Origin: a virus
Virus record (IMG/VR): IMGVR_UViG_3300032331_001703
Coordinates: 1 to 29,939 of that record
Reading direction: 5' to 3' (one strand)
Length of the DNA stretch: 29,939 nt
Part shown: piece by piece, positions 1-7,601 of the stretch
How positions within the stretch are numbered: the stretch's first letter is position 1
Layout: the number at the start of each line of letters is the position of its first letter
Program-made: the position numbers and the translations under genes
The notes under the pieces: model-generated
Seen by the model: only the letters and a program-made list of their open reading frames with translations
What the model was told of the DNA's origin: nothing
The model's database searches: none

Positions 1-168
1 GGCAAGACAATCATCACTTACCTGAGTACGCACAACTTCCAATACATTCATAAATTGCTCAACATTTTCACATTGTACAATCTTTTCGTTACCTTCACTG
101 GAATAAAGATAGAACTTTCGTGCCAGAGTATCTACTACGCAACGACTCAAGAACTCTTCGGTTTGCAT
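1..168 (-). CDS. Conserved phage hypothetical protein, C-terminus cut off by window edge
   Basis: The minus strand is open from an ATG at 168 to the window edge, giving 56 visible codons that begin MQTEEFLSRCVVDTLARK. The rest of the protein lies outside. The visible part looks like a compact small cytoplasmic protein with a beta-strand (RKFYLYSSEG) followed by a helix (VEQFMNVLEVVRTQV). I do not recognise a characterised family. A strong sigma70-type promoter (194-222) sits just upstream and would give a leader of about 20 nt, so this gene is probably read by host polymerase independently of the late fibre genes to its right. It could be an early or middle gene. The start is the first in-frame ATG after the promoter. 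Confidence 0.65.
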   Translation of the reverse strand, partial: MQTEEFLSRCVVDTLARKFYLYSSEGNEKIVQCENVEQFMNVLEVVRTQVSDDCLA

Positions 169-193
169 TCGGTCTTTGATTGATTACCTAAGT

Positions 194-222
194 ATCATAA
201 GGCATCTGGGGATGCTTGTCAA
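194..222 (-). promoter_or_regulatory. Sigma70-type promoter for the leftmost minus-strand gene
   Basis: On the minus strand the sequence is TTGACA (217-222), a 17-nt spacer, then TATGAT (194-199). The -35 box is a perfect match and the -10 box has one mismatch. The predicted start of transcription lies near 187, about 20 nt before the ATG at 168. It lies between the S74 gene (stop at 252) and the partial gene, where a new transcription unit is expected. Confidence 0.75.
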
Positions 223-235
223 GGGGGGTGTGACA
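217..235. repeat. Inverted repeat overlapping the -35 box
   Basis: TGTCA (217-221) and TGACA (231-235) form a 5-bp inverted repeat around a 9-nt G-rich centre. The left arm is part of the -35 hexamer of the promoter at 194-222, so it could be an operator. A second small palindrome, GCATC-TGGG-GATGC (202-215), lies inside the promoter spacer. Both are short and could be chance. Confidence 0.35.
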
Positions 236-251
236 GTTTGAAAAGTGTCCC

Positions 252-599
252 TTATTGGGAAATTGCATCCAATCTAGTCTTTAAGTCAGTGATGACAGAT
301 TGTTGCTCTTTAATTGCGGCAATCAAAACAGGAACAAGTCTATCATACTTGACTGCAAGATATTCATTATTTCCTGGCAATGGTGCAACCGCTTCTGGAA
401 GGACTGCTTGAACTTCTTGAGCAGAAACACCTAAATTAGTTTCTCTTCTTGCACCTAAACCTATTGCAGTTGAATTATGATCATATGTAAAAGCACTCAA
501 TGAACAAATTTTTTCCAATGCGTTTTCGATTGGAGCAATGTTTGTTTTCAATCTATCATCAGAAGCTTGTGGATGATTTTCGTATTGATTAAAAGACAT
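252..599 (-). CDS. Stand-alone S74 intramolecular-chaperone domain protein
   Basis: This 115-residue protein is almost entirely a Peptidase_S74 domain, normally found fused to the C-terminus of phage tail fibres, where it drives trimer folding and then cuts itself off. The hallmark SDDRLKTNI lies at residues 13-21, followed by LGVSAQEVQAVLPEAV and YLAVKYDRLVPVLIAAIKEQ, then a C-terminal coiled coil. Ser13 and Lys18 are placed as the Ser-Lys pair of self-cleaving members, so cleavage would free only a 12-residue leader. The start is the ATG at 599; a longer reading would need a TTG at 611. It follows the glycine-rich adhesin gene after a 55-bp gap holding a late-promoter-like octamer, so it is a separate gene and not a broken fibre end. 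Inference: it may act in trans on a neighbouring fibre, or be a remnant. Confidence 0.85.
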   Translation of the reverse strand: MSFNQYENHPQASDDRLKTNIAPIENALEKICSLSAFTYDHNSTAIGLGARRETNLGVSAQEVQAVLPEAVAPLPGNNEYLAVKYDRLVPVLIAAIKEQQSVITDLKTRLDAISQ

Positions 600-632
600 A
601 GTAATTTTCAAATAAATTTACATTTGTACTGA

Positions 633-640
633 TATTTAGT
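633..640 (-). promoter_or_regulatory. Late-promoter-like octamer ACTAAATA upstream of the S74 gene
   Basis: The minus strand reads ACTAAATA in the 55-bp gap between the glycine-rich protein gene and the S74 gene, 33 nt before the ATG at 599. The same CTAAATA core precedes three other late-type genes in this window (24289-24296, 24316-24323, 25315-25322). T4-like cyanophage late promoters are described as NATAAATA-like, so this is a near match. Confidence 0.5.
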
Positions 641-654
641 ATTTAATTTTAAGA

Positions 655-1590
655 CTATACTTTTGTAATGGTCAAATATCCATGACTTTGATTATATCCA
701 ATTACTGATATAGTGCTTTGAGAATAACTTCCACCACCACCAGCAATAGTATCTGATGAACTTTGATTACTTCCCCCACCACCAGAATATCCTCCACCTC
801 CTCCTCCACCACCAGTGTTTCCGTGTGTTCCAGCACCACCACCAAAACCCCCATAAGCAGATGTTGCAGTATTACCACCAATTCCCCCACCACTCATTAA
901 TCCATATCCTAATCCACTATATCCATATCCAGAAGCATAATATGCAGCGGTTCCATTTCCATATAATCCACCTCCCCCACCACCATAACCACTAGCAGAT
1001 CCATATCCACCATTTCCACTAGATCCTCCAGTACCAGATCCATCACTACTATTAGAACCAGATGTTCCAGATTGACCATTCGAAGAAGAATATGTAGTAT
1101 TATATGGATCATAACTATATCTTGCCCCACCGCCACCGCCAGCGATAATAATTGGATCCCAATAATATTCTGTCATAAATGTTCCTCCACCCCCTCCACC
1201 AGATCCCGTGCTATACACTGTTCCCATTTGACCAACCAGTATTCTATACAACATTCCTTTAGTTAAAGTTATTGTAGATTCAATTATAATTCCCCTACAC
1301 CTATTCGAATAATATCCACCTTGCCCTGCAGCACCTGCAGCACGAATAGTATAAGATCCAGTAGTTGGGGCATACCAATATTGTATCCCAGAACTTACAG
1401 AAAAATATGTAGAATACCAAGATTGTGAAGTATAACTTGAAACCGATGAAAAAGATGTTGGACCGTTTTGACCAGTAGCACCACCATTTGTAAATGTAAA
1501 GGATGAAAATGAATATAAATCTCCAACAACATCCATATAAGGAGAATAAAATATAGATTTTCCACCAAAAAACATCTGTTGAATAGACAT
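655..1590 (-). CDS. Glycine-rich adhesin, ALK/LTK-type glycine-rich domain
   Basis: The 311-residue product has a short hydrophobic/aromatic N-terminal region (about 1-100) followed by a glycine-rich domain. That domain has the signature TGSYTIRAAGAAGQGG, then ILVGQMG, GGGGGGTF and PIIIAGGGGGARYS. This is the pattern of the Gly_rich domain of ALK/LTK receptors and of bacterial and phage surface proteins, which fold as bundles of polyglycine II helices. The last 150 residues hold many runs of 4-8 glycines separated by Tyr, Ser and Asn loops, ending in a beta-strand (HGYLTITKV). In T4-like phages, polyglycine-II adhesins (gp38 of S16-like phages) cap the long fibre and bind the host. Inference: a fibre-tip receptor-binding protein. 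It is adjacent to, and 1 nt downstream of, the 1134-residue fibre gene and is followed by the S74 gene. Confidence 0.75.
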   Translation of the reverse strand: MSIQQMFFGGKSIFYSPYMDVVGDLYSFSSFTFTNGGATGQNGPTSFSSVSSYTSQSWYSTYFSVSSGIQYWYAPTTGSYTIRAAGAAGQGGYYSNRCRGIIIESTITLTKGMLYRILVGQMGTVYSTGSGGGGGGTFMTEYYWDPIIIAGGGGGARYSYDPYNTTYSSSNGQSGTSGSNSSDGSGTGGSSGNGGYGSASGYGGGGGGLYGNGTAAYYASGYGYSGLGYGLMSGGGIGGNTATSAYGGFGGGAGTHGNTGGGGGGGGYSGGGGSNQSSSDTIAGGGGSYSQSTISVIGYNQSHGYLTITKV

Positions 1591-1591
1591 T

Positions 1592-4500
1592 TTAAGACAA
1601 TCCTGCTCCAGAGATTACAAATTCATTAGATCCTACACAAAGAACAGTACATATACCTCTTTGTGCCAATGTTCTATTTCCAGTTACCGAAGTTCCAGCA
1701 AGATACATTGTTACTGATCCCTGAGTAATTGTTTGTGATGATGAAGAATTATTATAAATTGTAATTGCATCTCCAGCATTAAAGATTCCTGCGGGAACAG
1801 TAACACCACCCGTAGATGTATTAATTAACTCTCCAACATCTTCTGCAGTAAGAGCATAAGAACTACTCTTAGAATTATTAAAAAGTGAATTAGCAGAAAA
1901 ATTTGCAAATATTGATGTGAATGCCCAGTTATCAGTTCCATAATAATATGAAGTTTGTGCGACTTGCAAATAAACTCCAGATACTAATTTAGCTCCTGTA
2001 GGAATATCTGCAGTAATTGGTGTCCAAACATTTGTAGTGAGATCTGCAGGAAGTATAGTTTTAAATGTTGTCCAAGAACTTGCATTAGTGGAATACTGTA
2101 ATAATAAATTATCACCACTATCTGGTACATCCAACCATGCGCCGCCCTCATTAACATAAAATTTTATACTATTTACAGTATTCAAATATACCTTTTGAGT
2201 TGTATAAACAGATCTAGATCCATTGCTGGATACTGACAGGGCACCATCAAAAACTGCGATTGCTGTTCCTGTAGGTACTGGTATTGATGTACTAATTCCA
2301 CTATAAGTTCCAACAGAAGATAAAGTGGTTCCATTCGAAACTGTAAGATTATTTGTTTCTGTAAGATTTAAAAGAACCGTATTTAACGATCCAGTATTAT
2401 TTGCATTTCCACCAGGTTGTCCAAATCCAGGCATAAGAGTCGTAAATGCCCAGTTATCACTTCCATAATAATATGAAGTTTGGCGAATTCTTAAATAAAC
2501 ACCATTAAAATTCTTTGCTTCTGCTGGAAGTCTGATTGTTCTTAAAGTCCAAACATTTGCTGATGCAATATCAATGGCGTTTACTGTATCTAAGTTGGTC
2601 CATGAAGATCCATTAACACTATAATCAACTAAAAGATTATCATTTTCATAATATTCTGGAATATCACCCCATGCACCTCCACCCATGTTAACGTAATAAT
2701 ACAGAAAATCCGTGGCAGTTAAATATACTCTTGTATTATTTTGAATAAGTCTAGTTCCATTGGCATATAATGCCAAATATCCATCAAAAACAGTAATTGG
2801 AGTTCCTGTTGGTACAGTGTTTATAGAAGAACTTATTCCACTATAAGAACCAACAGAAGTTAATCGAGTTCCATCACCAAGTGTTAAAGTATTTGAATTT
2901 GTAAAATTCATCAAAGATAATATAAGGTTACCACTACTACTTGAAGTACTGGTATTTCCGGGTTGACCAAATCCACCAACTAATGTAGTAAATGCCCAAT
3001 TATCTTGCCCATAATAATATGAAGTCTGGCGAATTCTTAAATATACTCCAGAAAAATTCTTTGCTACATCTGGTATAATAATAGTTCTTAAAGTCCAAAC
3101 ATTAGCTGTTATAGTAAGAGCATTTACTGTATCCAAATTAGTCCATGAAGATCCATCAACACTATAATCAACATAAAGATCATCATATTCATAATATTCA
3201 GGAATATCACCCCATGCACCTCCACCCATATTGACATAATAGTAAATATAATCAATAGTTGTCAGATATACTTTGGACAAATTTTGAACAATTCTAGTTC
3301 CATTGGCATATAATGCTAAATATCCATCAAAAACTCCGATTGAACTTGAGGATGGAACTTTTGTTGATGATGAAATTCCACTGTAAGAACCCACAGTAGT
3401 TATTCTGGTTCCATTTCCAAGAGATAAAGTCAATGTATTTGTGAAATTCATCAAAGAAACTGTGAGATTTCCCGCTGCCCCAATATCACTTGTGTTTGAT
3501 CCACCCCCTCCACCAAAAGATGCTAAAAGTGATGTAAATGCCCAGTTATCTGATGTAGAATAAAAAGAAGATTGGCGAGCTCTTAGATAAACACCACTAT
3601 AATACTTTGCCCCGGCAGGAATAGTAATCGTCCTTTGAGTCCAAACATTTGATGATGCTATATCAATGGCGTTTACTGTATCCAAATTATACCAAGTAGA
3701 TCCGTTAACACTATATTCGATTATGAGATCATCATATTCATAGTATTCTGGGAGGTCTCCCCATCCACCGCCACCTTTATTGACATAATAATAGAGATAA
3801 TCTACTGTTGATAGGTAAATTTTACTATAATTTGTTAAAGTTCTTGTTCCAGCAGTTGAACCAGTAAAAACACAAATATCTGTTGAACTGGGAACTTGAG
3901 TACTTGAACTTATTCCAGAATAGCCTCCAACTGTTGTTAAATTGGCACCTGCTCCAACTGTAAACAATGTTGGATTTGATAGATTCATGGCAGCAATAAT
4001 TAAGTTGCCATTGCCGCCACCCGAGGAACCACCAGCTGCTGATGCACCTTCTGGAACTATTGATGTAACTGCCCAGTTATCATCTGCATTACTATAAGTA
4101 GCTTGATAGAATCTTACATAGACTCCAGAATAATATTTTGCAGCATCAGGGACTCTTACTGATACTTGAGTCCAAACATTTTCACTATAATCATCAGGAC
4201 TTAATGTAGTCCAAGTAGTCCAAGTTGATCCATTAACACTATATTGTAAAAGAAGATTATCATTTTGATATCCTTCTGGAGGATCTCCCCAAGTTCCAGC
4301 TTTATTCACATAGAAATATACAAATCCCGTAGATGCAAGATAAGATCTAGTTCTGTTCTGTACAAATCTGGTTCCTGTTGGTGTAGAAGCATAACTCGTT
4401 CCAAAAATAGCAATATTTGTTTGAGTAGGTACTTCAGTTTTGATATTCATATTACTAACATTAGTAATAGTTGTTAATACTGTACCTGTTCCAATTGTAA

Positions 4501-4996
4501 GATTTGCTGCAACTGCTAAATCTAAGAGTGAATATGATGATGATCCAGTATTAGAAATACCCTGAACACCTTGAGTTCCTTGTAAACCTTGAGTTCCTTG
4601 CAGACCTTGAGCAGCTTGACTACCTTGAATTCCAAAACTACCTTGAATTCCCTGTAAACCTTGTCTACCTTGAAGTCCTTGAGTACCCTGACTACCTTGA
4701 AATCCTGTATTACCTTGAAGACCTTGAGCATTTTGAATACCTTGAGGTCCTTGAGTACCCTGACTCCCCTGAAATCCTGTAGTACCTTGAAGACCTTGAG
4801 CATTTTGAATACCTTGAGGTCCTTGAATTCCTTGAAGACCTTGAGAACCTTGTATTCCTTGAGCACCAATATTACCTTTTTCTCCCGCAACAATATTTGG
4901 TACTAATTCCCATCCTTCTCCATTCCACTTCCAAGTTTTAGTTCCTGCAGAAGTAGTAGTTCCTATTGTTGGACTAGTTGGAAATTCAAGCGCCAT
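1592..4996 (-). CDS. Tail-fibre protein: collagen-like stalk plus five jelly-roll modules
   Basis: A 1134-residue virion protein. The N-terminus (about 1-38) is a short WNGEGWEL-type anchor common on cyanophage fibres. A collagen-like stretch of Gly-X-Gln triplets follows (about 42-146). Five tandem modules of about 155-180 residues then occupy roughly 163-1030. Each has a strand with VGSYSGISSS, VFDGYLALYANGTR, YYYVNMGGGAWGDIPEYYE, VDYSVNGSSWTNLDTVNA, NVWTLRTI, and GVYLRIRQTSYYYGSDNWAF. The YSVNGSSW and RQ...DNWAF pattern resembles the jelly-roll of reelin repeats and other carbohydrate-binding beta-sandwiches. The last 95 residues form a beta domain found at the ends of phage fibres. Modules 3 and 4 are most alike. 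A late-promoter octamer lies 20 nt upstream. Likely role: trimeric, multivalent receptor-binding fibre; the ligand is unknown. Confidence 0.8.
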   Translation of the reverse strand: MALEFPTSPTIGTTTSAGTKTWKWNGEGWELVPNIVAGEKGNIGAQGIQGSQGLQGIQGPQGIQNAQGLQGTTGFQGSQGTQGPQGIQNAQGLQGNTGFQGSQGTQGLQGRQGLQGIQGSFGIQGSQAAQGLQGTQGLQGTQGVQGISNTGSSSYSLLDLAVAANLTIGTGTVLTTITNVSNMNIKTEVPTQTNIAIFGTSYASTPTGTRFVQNRTRSYLASTGFVYFYVNKAGTWGDPPEGYQNDNLLLQYSVNGSTWTTWTTLSPDDYSENVWTQVSVRVPDAAKYYSGVYVRFYQATYSNADDNWAVTSIVPEGASAAGGSSGGGNGNLIIAAMNLSNPTLFTVGAGANLTTVGGYSGISSSTQVPSSTDICVFTGSTAGTRTLTNYSKIYLSTVDYLYYYVNKGGGGWGDLPEYYEYDDLIIEYSVNGSTWYNLDTVNAIDIASSNVWTQRTITIPAGAKYYSGVYLRARQSSFYSTSDNWAFTSLLASFGGGGGSNTSDIGAAGNLTVSLMNFTNTLTLSLGNGTRITTVGSYSGISSSTKVPSSSSIGVFDGYLALYANGTRIVQNLSKVYLTTIDYIYYYVNMGGGAWGDIPEYYEYDDLYVDYSVDGSSWTNLDTVNALTITANVWTLRTIIIPDVAKNFSGVYLRIRQTSYYYGQDNWAFTTLVGGFGQPGNTSTSSSSGNLILSLMNFTNSNTLTLGDGTRLTSVGSYSGISSSINTVPTGTPITVFDGYLALYANGTRLIQNNTRVYLTATDFLYYYVNMGGGAWGDIPEYYENDNLLVDYSVNGSSWTNLDTVNAIDIASANVWTLRTIRLPAEAKNFNGVYLRIRQTSYYYGSDNWAFTTLMPGFGQPGGNANNTGSLNTVLLNLTETNNLTVSNGTTLSSVGTYSGISTSIPVPTGTAIAVFDGALSVSSNGSRSVYTTQKVYLNTVNSIKFYVNEGGAWLDVPDSGDNLLLQYSTNASSWTTFKTILPADLTTNVWTPITADIPTGAKLVSGVYLQVAQTSYYYGTDNWAFTSIFANFSANSLFNNSKSSSYALTAEDVGELINTSTGGVTVPAGIFNAGDAITIYNNSSSSQTITQGSVTMYLAGTSVTGNRTLAQRGICTVLCVGSNEFVISGAGLS
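1905..4510 (-). repeat. Five tandem copies of a jelly-roll module
   Basis: Approximate copies on the minus strand: 4510-4040, 4005-3515, 3465-2975, 2925-2425 and 2385-1905. They share encoded blocks such as NGSSW, NVWT, GVYL and DNWAF at fixed spacing. Copies 3 and 4 are closest, also at DNA level around 2450-2530 and 2990-3070, which suggests a recent tandem duplication. Copies 1 and 5 are the most divergent. Confidence 0.85.
4560..4868 (-). repeat. Collagen-like 9-bp-periodic repeat in the 1134-residue fibre
   Basis: The DNA repeats a 9-bp unit (plus strand ccttgaagt-like) that encodes Gly-X-Gln triplets. Within it, a larger block encoding GIQNAQGLQG and GFQGSQGTQG occurs twice in tandem (about 4690-4820). 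Gly is replaced by Asn in the QNAQ triplets without a change of register. Confidence 0.9.
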
Positions 4997-5016
4997 AATT
5001 ATATCTCTTTAAATGT

Positions 5017-5024
5017 TATTTATT
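5017..5024 (-). promoter_or_regulatory. Late-promoter octamer AATAAATA before the 1134-residue fibre gene
   Basis: The minus strand reads AATAAATA, a match to the T4-like late consensus NATAAATA, 20 nt before the ATG at 4996. It lies in one of the few intergenic gaps in this region (4997-5056). It would let the distal fibre genes be transcribed apart from the giant fibre upstream. Confidence 0.6.
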
Positions 5025-5056
5025 TTATGTTTGGTTACCATAATCATGAACTAAAG

Positions 5057-5932
5057 TTATCCCCACTTAGCTTTAAGACTAGTTATAACTGATGCTCTTT
5101 CTGTTGAATCCATACTTCTATTGTAGAATGCAAATTCACATGCAACTAATGCTGGATAAGTAGTATTAGATGTGTAAGTTACTGGTCTAATTTGAAAATA
5201 TCTATTTGCATCTACTTGTGTAGAATAAATTGGTGTAGTGACTGTACCTGAAGCAGTACTTGTAGTACCTAAAGTAGTATTATATGAAATTCCATATGTA
5301 GCTCCAGTAACTGTGACAATATCATAATGAACAATAGATGTTGATCCTCTGTTGCTACTACTGGAAATAGCCGCAAATCTTTGTGCAGCGGAATAATTTA
5401 AAATATCAAGTTCATCTGTATTAGCAGTGGAATTAACCCAATAAGTTGCATCGTTAAAATCATAACTATAACCAGCCAAATACCACCTATACATTCTAGT
5501 ATAATTGGAAAGCGTTGTTGAGTGTCTCCAAACAGCAATCCAAGTATAAGAATCTGATACTCCCACATTTGGAAAAGCATTTCCATCAGAATTTAAAAAT
5601 GCTCCTTGATTTGCTGTTCCACTGCTTAATGCCAGAGACAAACATTTTCTTCCATTTTGAGTACTAATTGTACTTGAAAAAGTACCAGTACCAGATCTTT
5701 TATGATAAAGTTGTGGAGTTGTAGGTGATCCTCCAATAGAATATCCAGATGCTGAAGTAATTGCAGTACCATCACTAGTATAAGTAGTTCCAACAGCATC
5801 TGCTAATACAGAAAAATCCCAATGAGAATATAAATTATTTGTTGGTATTACTCCAGAATATGGTATAGATGATACTTTTTTTCTAGCATTAAATCCAAAA
5901 CTTGAACTAATTCTATTAGCAATTGGAGACAT
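5057..5932 (-). CDS. LamG/ConA-like lectin-fold virion protein
   Basis: A 291-residue protein that shows the signature of a laminin-G/concanavalin-A-like beta-sandwich over about residues 33-291. It has LYSHWDFS near the start, SYTWIAVWRH in the middle, and near the end LVACEFAFYNRSMDSTERASVITSLKAKWG-type features: an Ala-Cys-Glu strand, Tyr-Asn-Arg, Ser-x-Glu-Arg and a final helix. This ending is typical of LamG-like domains in phage and bacterial surface proteins, which often bind sugars. The first 32 residues look like a virion-docking tail. The start overlaps the stop of the 553-residue collagen-like gene by one base (TAATG), so the two are co-translated and probably work together. Inference: an adhesin attached to a collagen-like fibre. 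No catalytic motif is seen. Confidence 0.7.
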   Translation of the reverse strand: MSPIANRISSSFGFNARKKVSSIPYSGVIPTNNLYSHWDFSVLADAVGTTYTSDGTAITSASGYSIGGSPTTPQLYHKRSGTGTFSSTISTQNGRKCLSLALSSGTANQGAFLNSDGNAFPNVGVSDSYTWIAVWRHSTTLSNYTRMYRWYLAGYSYDFNDATYWVNSTANTDELDILNYSAAQRFAAISSSSNRGSTSIVHYDIVTVTGATYGISYNTTLGTTSTASGTVTTPIYSTQVDANRYFQIRPVTYTSNTTYPALVACEFAFYNRSMDSTERASVITSLKAKWG

Positions 5933-7593
5933 TATCTAAATCCTCCATTCACAATCCCAAGAATTTCATAATTTATTGTTGTACTTGCAGATCCAATTGT
6001 ATTGATACCAGTAAAATTGTAAATATCATATCCTCTTGTTGTCGTTACACCAGAAATTGCTGCAGAAAGAGATCCACCAGACCATCTAATTGTTCTTGAT
6101 ACTCCGTTTAAACTAACAGCAGTACAAGATCTTGCAGTTCCAGTTTGGTTTACAATTACACTAAAAGTAATTGAATAGTTGTCAAAAGAACTATCTGTCG
6201 GTATATTAGTTACTGCAAGACTAATATCTCCAGTTGGATTAGTGCATAATCCAGTATTTGCACTATTTGAACTATAAGTAATAGAAACAAGATTTCCATC
6301 TGTTCTTATGAGTTTTTCTGCAACATTTTGAATTCTTATCTCAGAAACTGTTGTTACTCCAGATACTGAAAGTTGAGTAACTGATGCAATACCACCTATA
6401 ACACTAGTGGATATTCCTGCATAAGTTGATATACCTGCTGTTGTAGCATATGTTGCAATACCAGCATTACTAGAATATCCTGCATTTATTTGCTGAGGTG
6501 TTGGTCCAAATTCGACCCATTGATAACTATTACCATCATCATAATAAAAGTAAGTAATACCATTATCTTCATCTACCCAATAATCTCCAACAGATGCTGA
6601 TTCTGGTGGTGTAGATTGACGATAAACTGTAAAATTACCAACAACTCCTTGAAGTCCTTGAGTACCTTGAATACTTTGAGTACCTTGAGTACCTTGTCTG
6701 CCTTGAATTCCCTGAGAACCTTGAAGTCCTGTACCACCTTGAATTCCCTGCAGACCCTGAGTACCTTGAAGTCCTTGATTACCTTGAAGACCTTGACGAC
6801 CTTGTAGTCCTTGAGTGCTTTGAGTACCTTGAAGACCTTGAGTACCTTGAAAATTACTTAATTGTCCCTGAACACCTTGAAGACCTTGTGTACCTTGTCT
6901 ACCCTGAGTGCCTTGAAGTCCTTGATTACCTTGAAGACCTTGAGATCCTTGAAGACCTTGAGTATTTTGTACACCCTGAGTACCTTGAGCATTTTGAACA
7001 CCTTGACTTCCTTGAACACCCTGACTTGCTTGTGTTCCTTGTGTTCCTTGAGTACCTTGGAAGTTACTTAAAGTTCCTTGAAGTCCCTGTCTACCTTGAA
7101 GTCCTTGAGTTCCTTGAAGACCTTGAGTTCCTTGAAGACCTTGAACACCTTGAGTACCTTGTCTACCCTGAGTACCTTGAAGACCTTGAGTGCCTTGGAC
7201 AGAAGTTCCTTGAGTACCTTGAAAGTTACTTAATTGCCCCTGAACACCTTGAAGACCTTGTGTACCTTGAAGTCCTTGAAGACCTTGTATTCCTTGACCT
7301 CCTTGAGTACCCTGGAAGTTACTCAAAGCACCTTGAATACCTGCTCCACCTTGAAGACCGATTCCATTAATTCCAGATGTAGGAATCCAATATCTTTTTC
7401 CAATATTTCCAGCAACTGCAGTTAAAACATATTGATCTCCAATTGGATATGGATTGGCAGTAGTTGATGCAACACCAACTACAGGATCTCCCAAATCTGG
7501 TTCTGCTTGCTCTAATCCAAGAAATTGATATCTATCGGAAGTAATGCCCGCTTGATCAAATCTTTTAACTCTTCCTGAATTATATTTTGCCAT
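5932..7593 (-). CDS. Collagen-like tail-fibre protein (553 residues)
   Basis: The N-terminal 75 residues are a globular anchor (KYNSGRVKRFDQAG... RYWIPTSGING). Residues about 76-322 are Gly-X-Gln collagen-like triplets, interrupted four times by the hinge LSNFQGTQG. The C-terminal 230 residues begin with STPPESASVGDYWVDEDNG, a beta hairpin seen on many cyanophage fibres, then an Ala/Thr-rich ATYATTAGISTYAGIST stretch and a beta-rich tip ending GIVNGGFR. Collagen-like segments in phages form rod-like trimers without hydroxyproline, so this is probably a thin trimeric fibre. It lies between a 119-residue structural protein and the LamG-like adhesin. Host-binding role is inferred from architecture and position. 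Confidence 0.8.
   Translation of the reverse strand: MAKYNSGRVKRFDQAGITSDRYQFLGLEQAEPDLGDPVVGVASTTANPYPIGDQYVLTAVAGNIGKRYWIPTSGINGIGLQGGAGIQGALSNFQGTQGGQGIQGLQGLQGTQGLQGVQGQLSNFQGTQGTSVQGTQGLQGTQGRQGTQGVQGLQGTQGLQGTQGLQGRQGLQGTLSNFQGTQGTQGTQASQGVQGSQGVQNAQGTQGVQNTQGLQGSQGLQGNQGLQGTQGRQGTQGLQGVQGQLSNFQGTQGLQGTQSTQGLQGRQGLQGNQGLQGTQGLQGIQGGTGLQGSQGIQGRQGTQGTQSIQGTQGLQGVVGNFTVYRQSTPPESASVGDYWVDEDNGITYFYYDDGNSYQWVEFGPTPQQINAGYSSNAGIATYATTAGISTYAGISTSVIGGIASVTQLSVSGVTTVSEIRIQNVAEKLIRTDGNLVSITYSSNSANTGLCTNPTGDISLAVTNIPTDSSFDNYSITFSVIVNQTGTARSCTAVSLNGVSRTIRWSGGSLSAAISGVTTTRGYDIYNFTGINTIGSASTTINYEILGIVNGGFR
6625..7366 (-). repeat. Collagen-like 9-bp-periodic repeat in the 553-residue fibre
   Basis: About 740 bp of near-continuous 9-bp units (plus strand ccttgaaga/ccttgagta) encoding Gly-X-Gln. 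The same units and the same longer blocks encoding LSNFQGTQG recur in the giant fibre gene (13305-14935), so the loci share long stretches of similar DNA. Confidence 0.92.
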
Positions 7594-7601
7594 TTATTTC
7601 A

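Noticed and set aside
756-995. His-rich plus-strand frame that looks like a metal-binding protein
   Set aside because: It is antisense to the glycine-rich coding region: Gly codons GGT/GGA read on the other strand give His, Pro and Ser.
710-1240. Possible G-quadruplex cluster on the coding strand of the glycine-rich gene
   Set aside because: The G runs are mostly pairs (GGT, GGA codons), which give only weak two-tier quadruplexes. The pattern is explained by glycine coding.
4522-4893. Alternative minus-strand frame rich in Lys, Val and Phe over the collagen segment
   Set aside because: It is a frame-shifted reading of the same 9-bp repeat inside the 1134-residue fibre gene. Similar frames occur in the other collagen segments.
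6888-7370. Long plus-strand reading frame rich in Leu, Glu, Tyr and Asp
   Set aside because: It is the antisense reading of the 9-bp collagen repeat. Its repeated LEDLEYLE composition follows from the repeat itself, and the same type of frame appears opposite every collagen segment (13274-13612, 13643-14014, 14465-14785).
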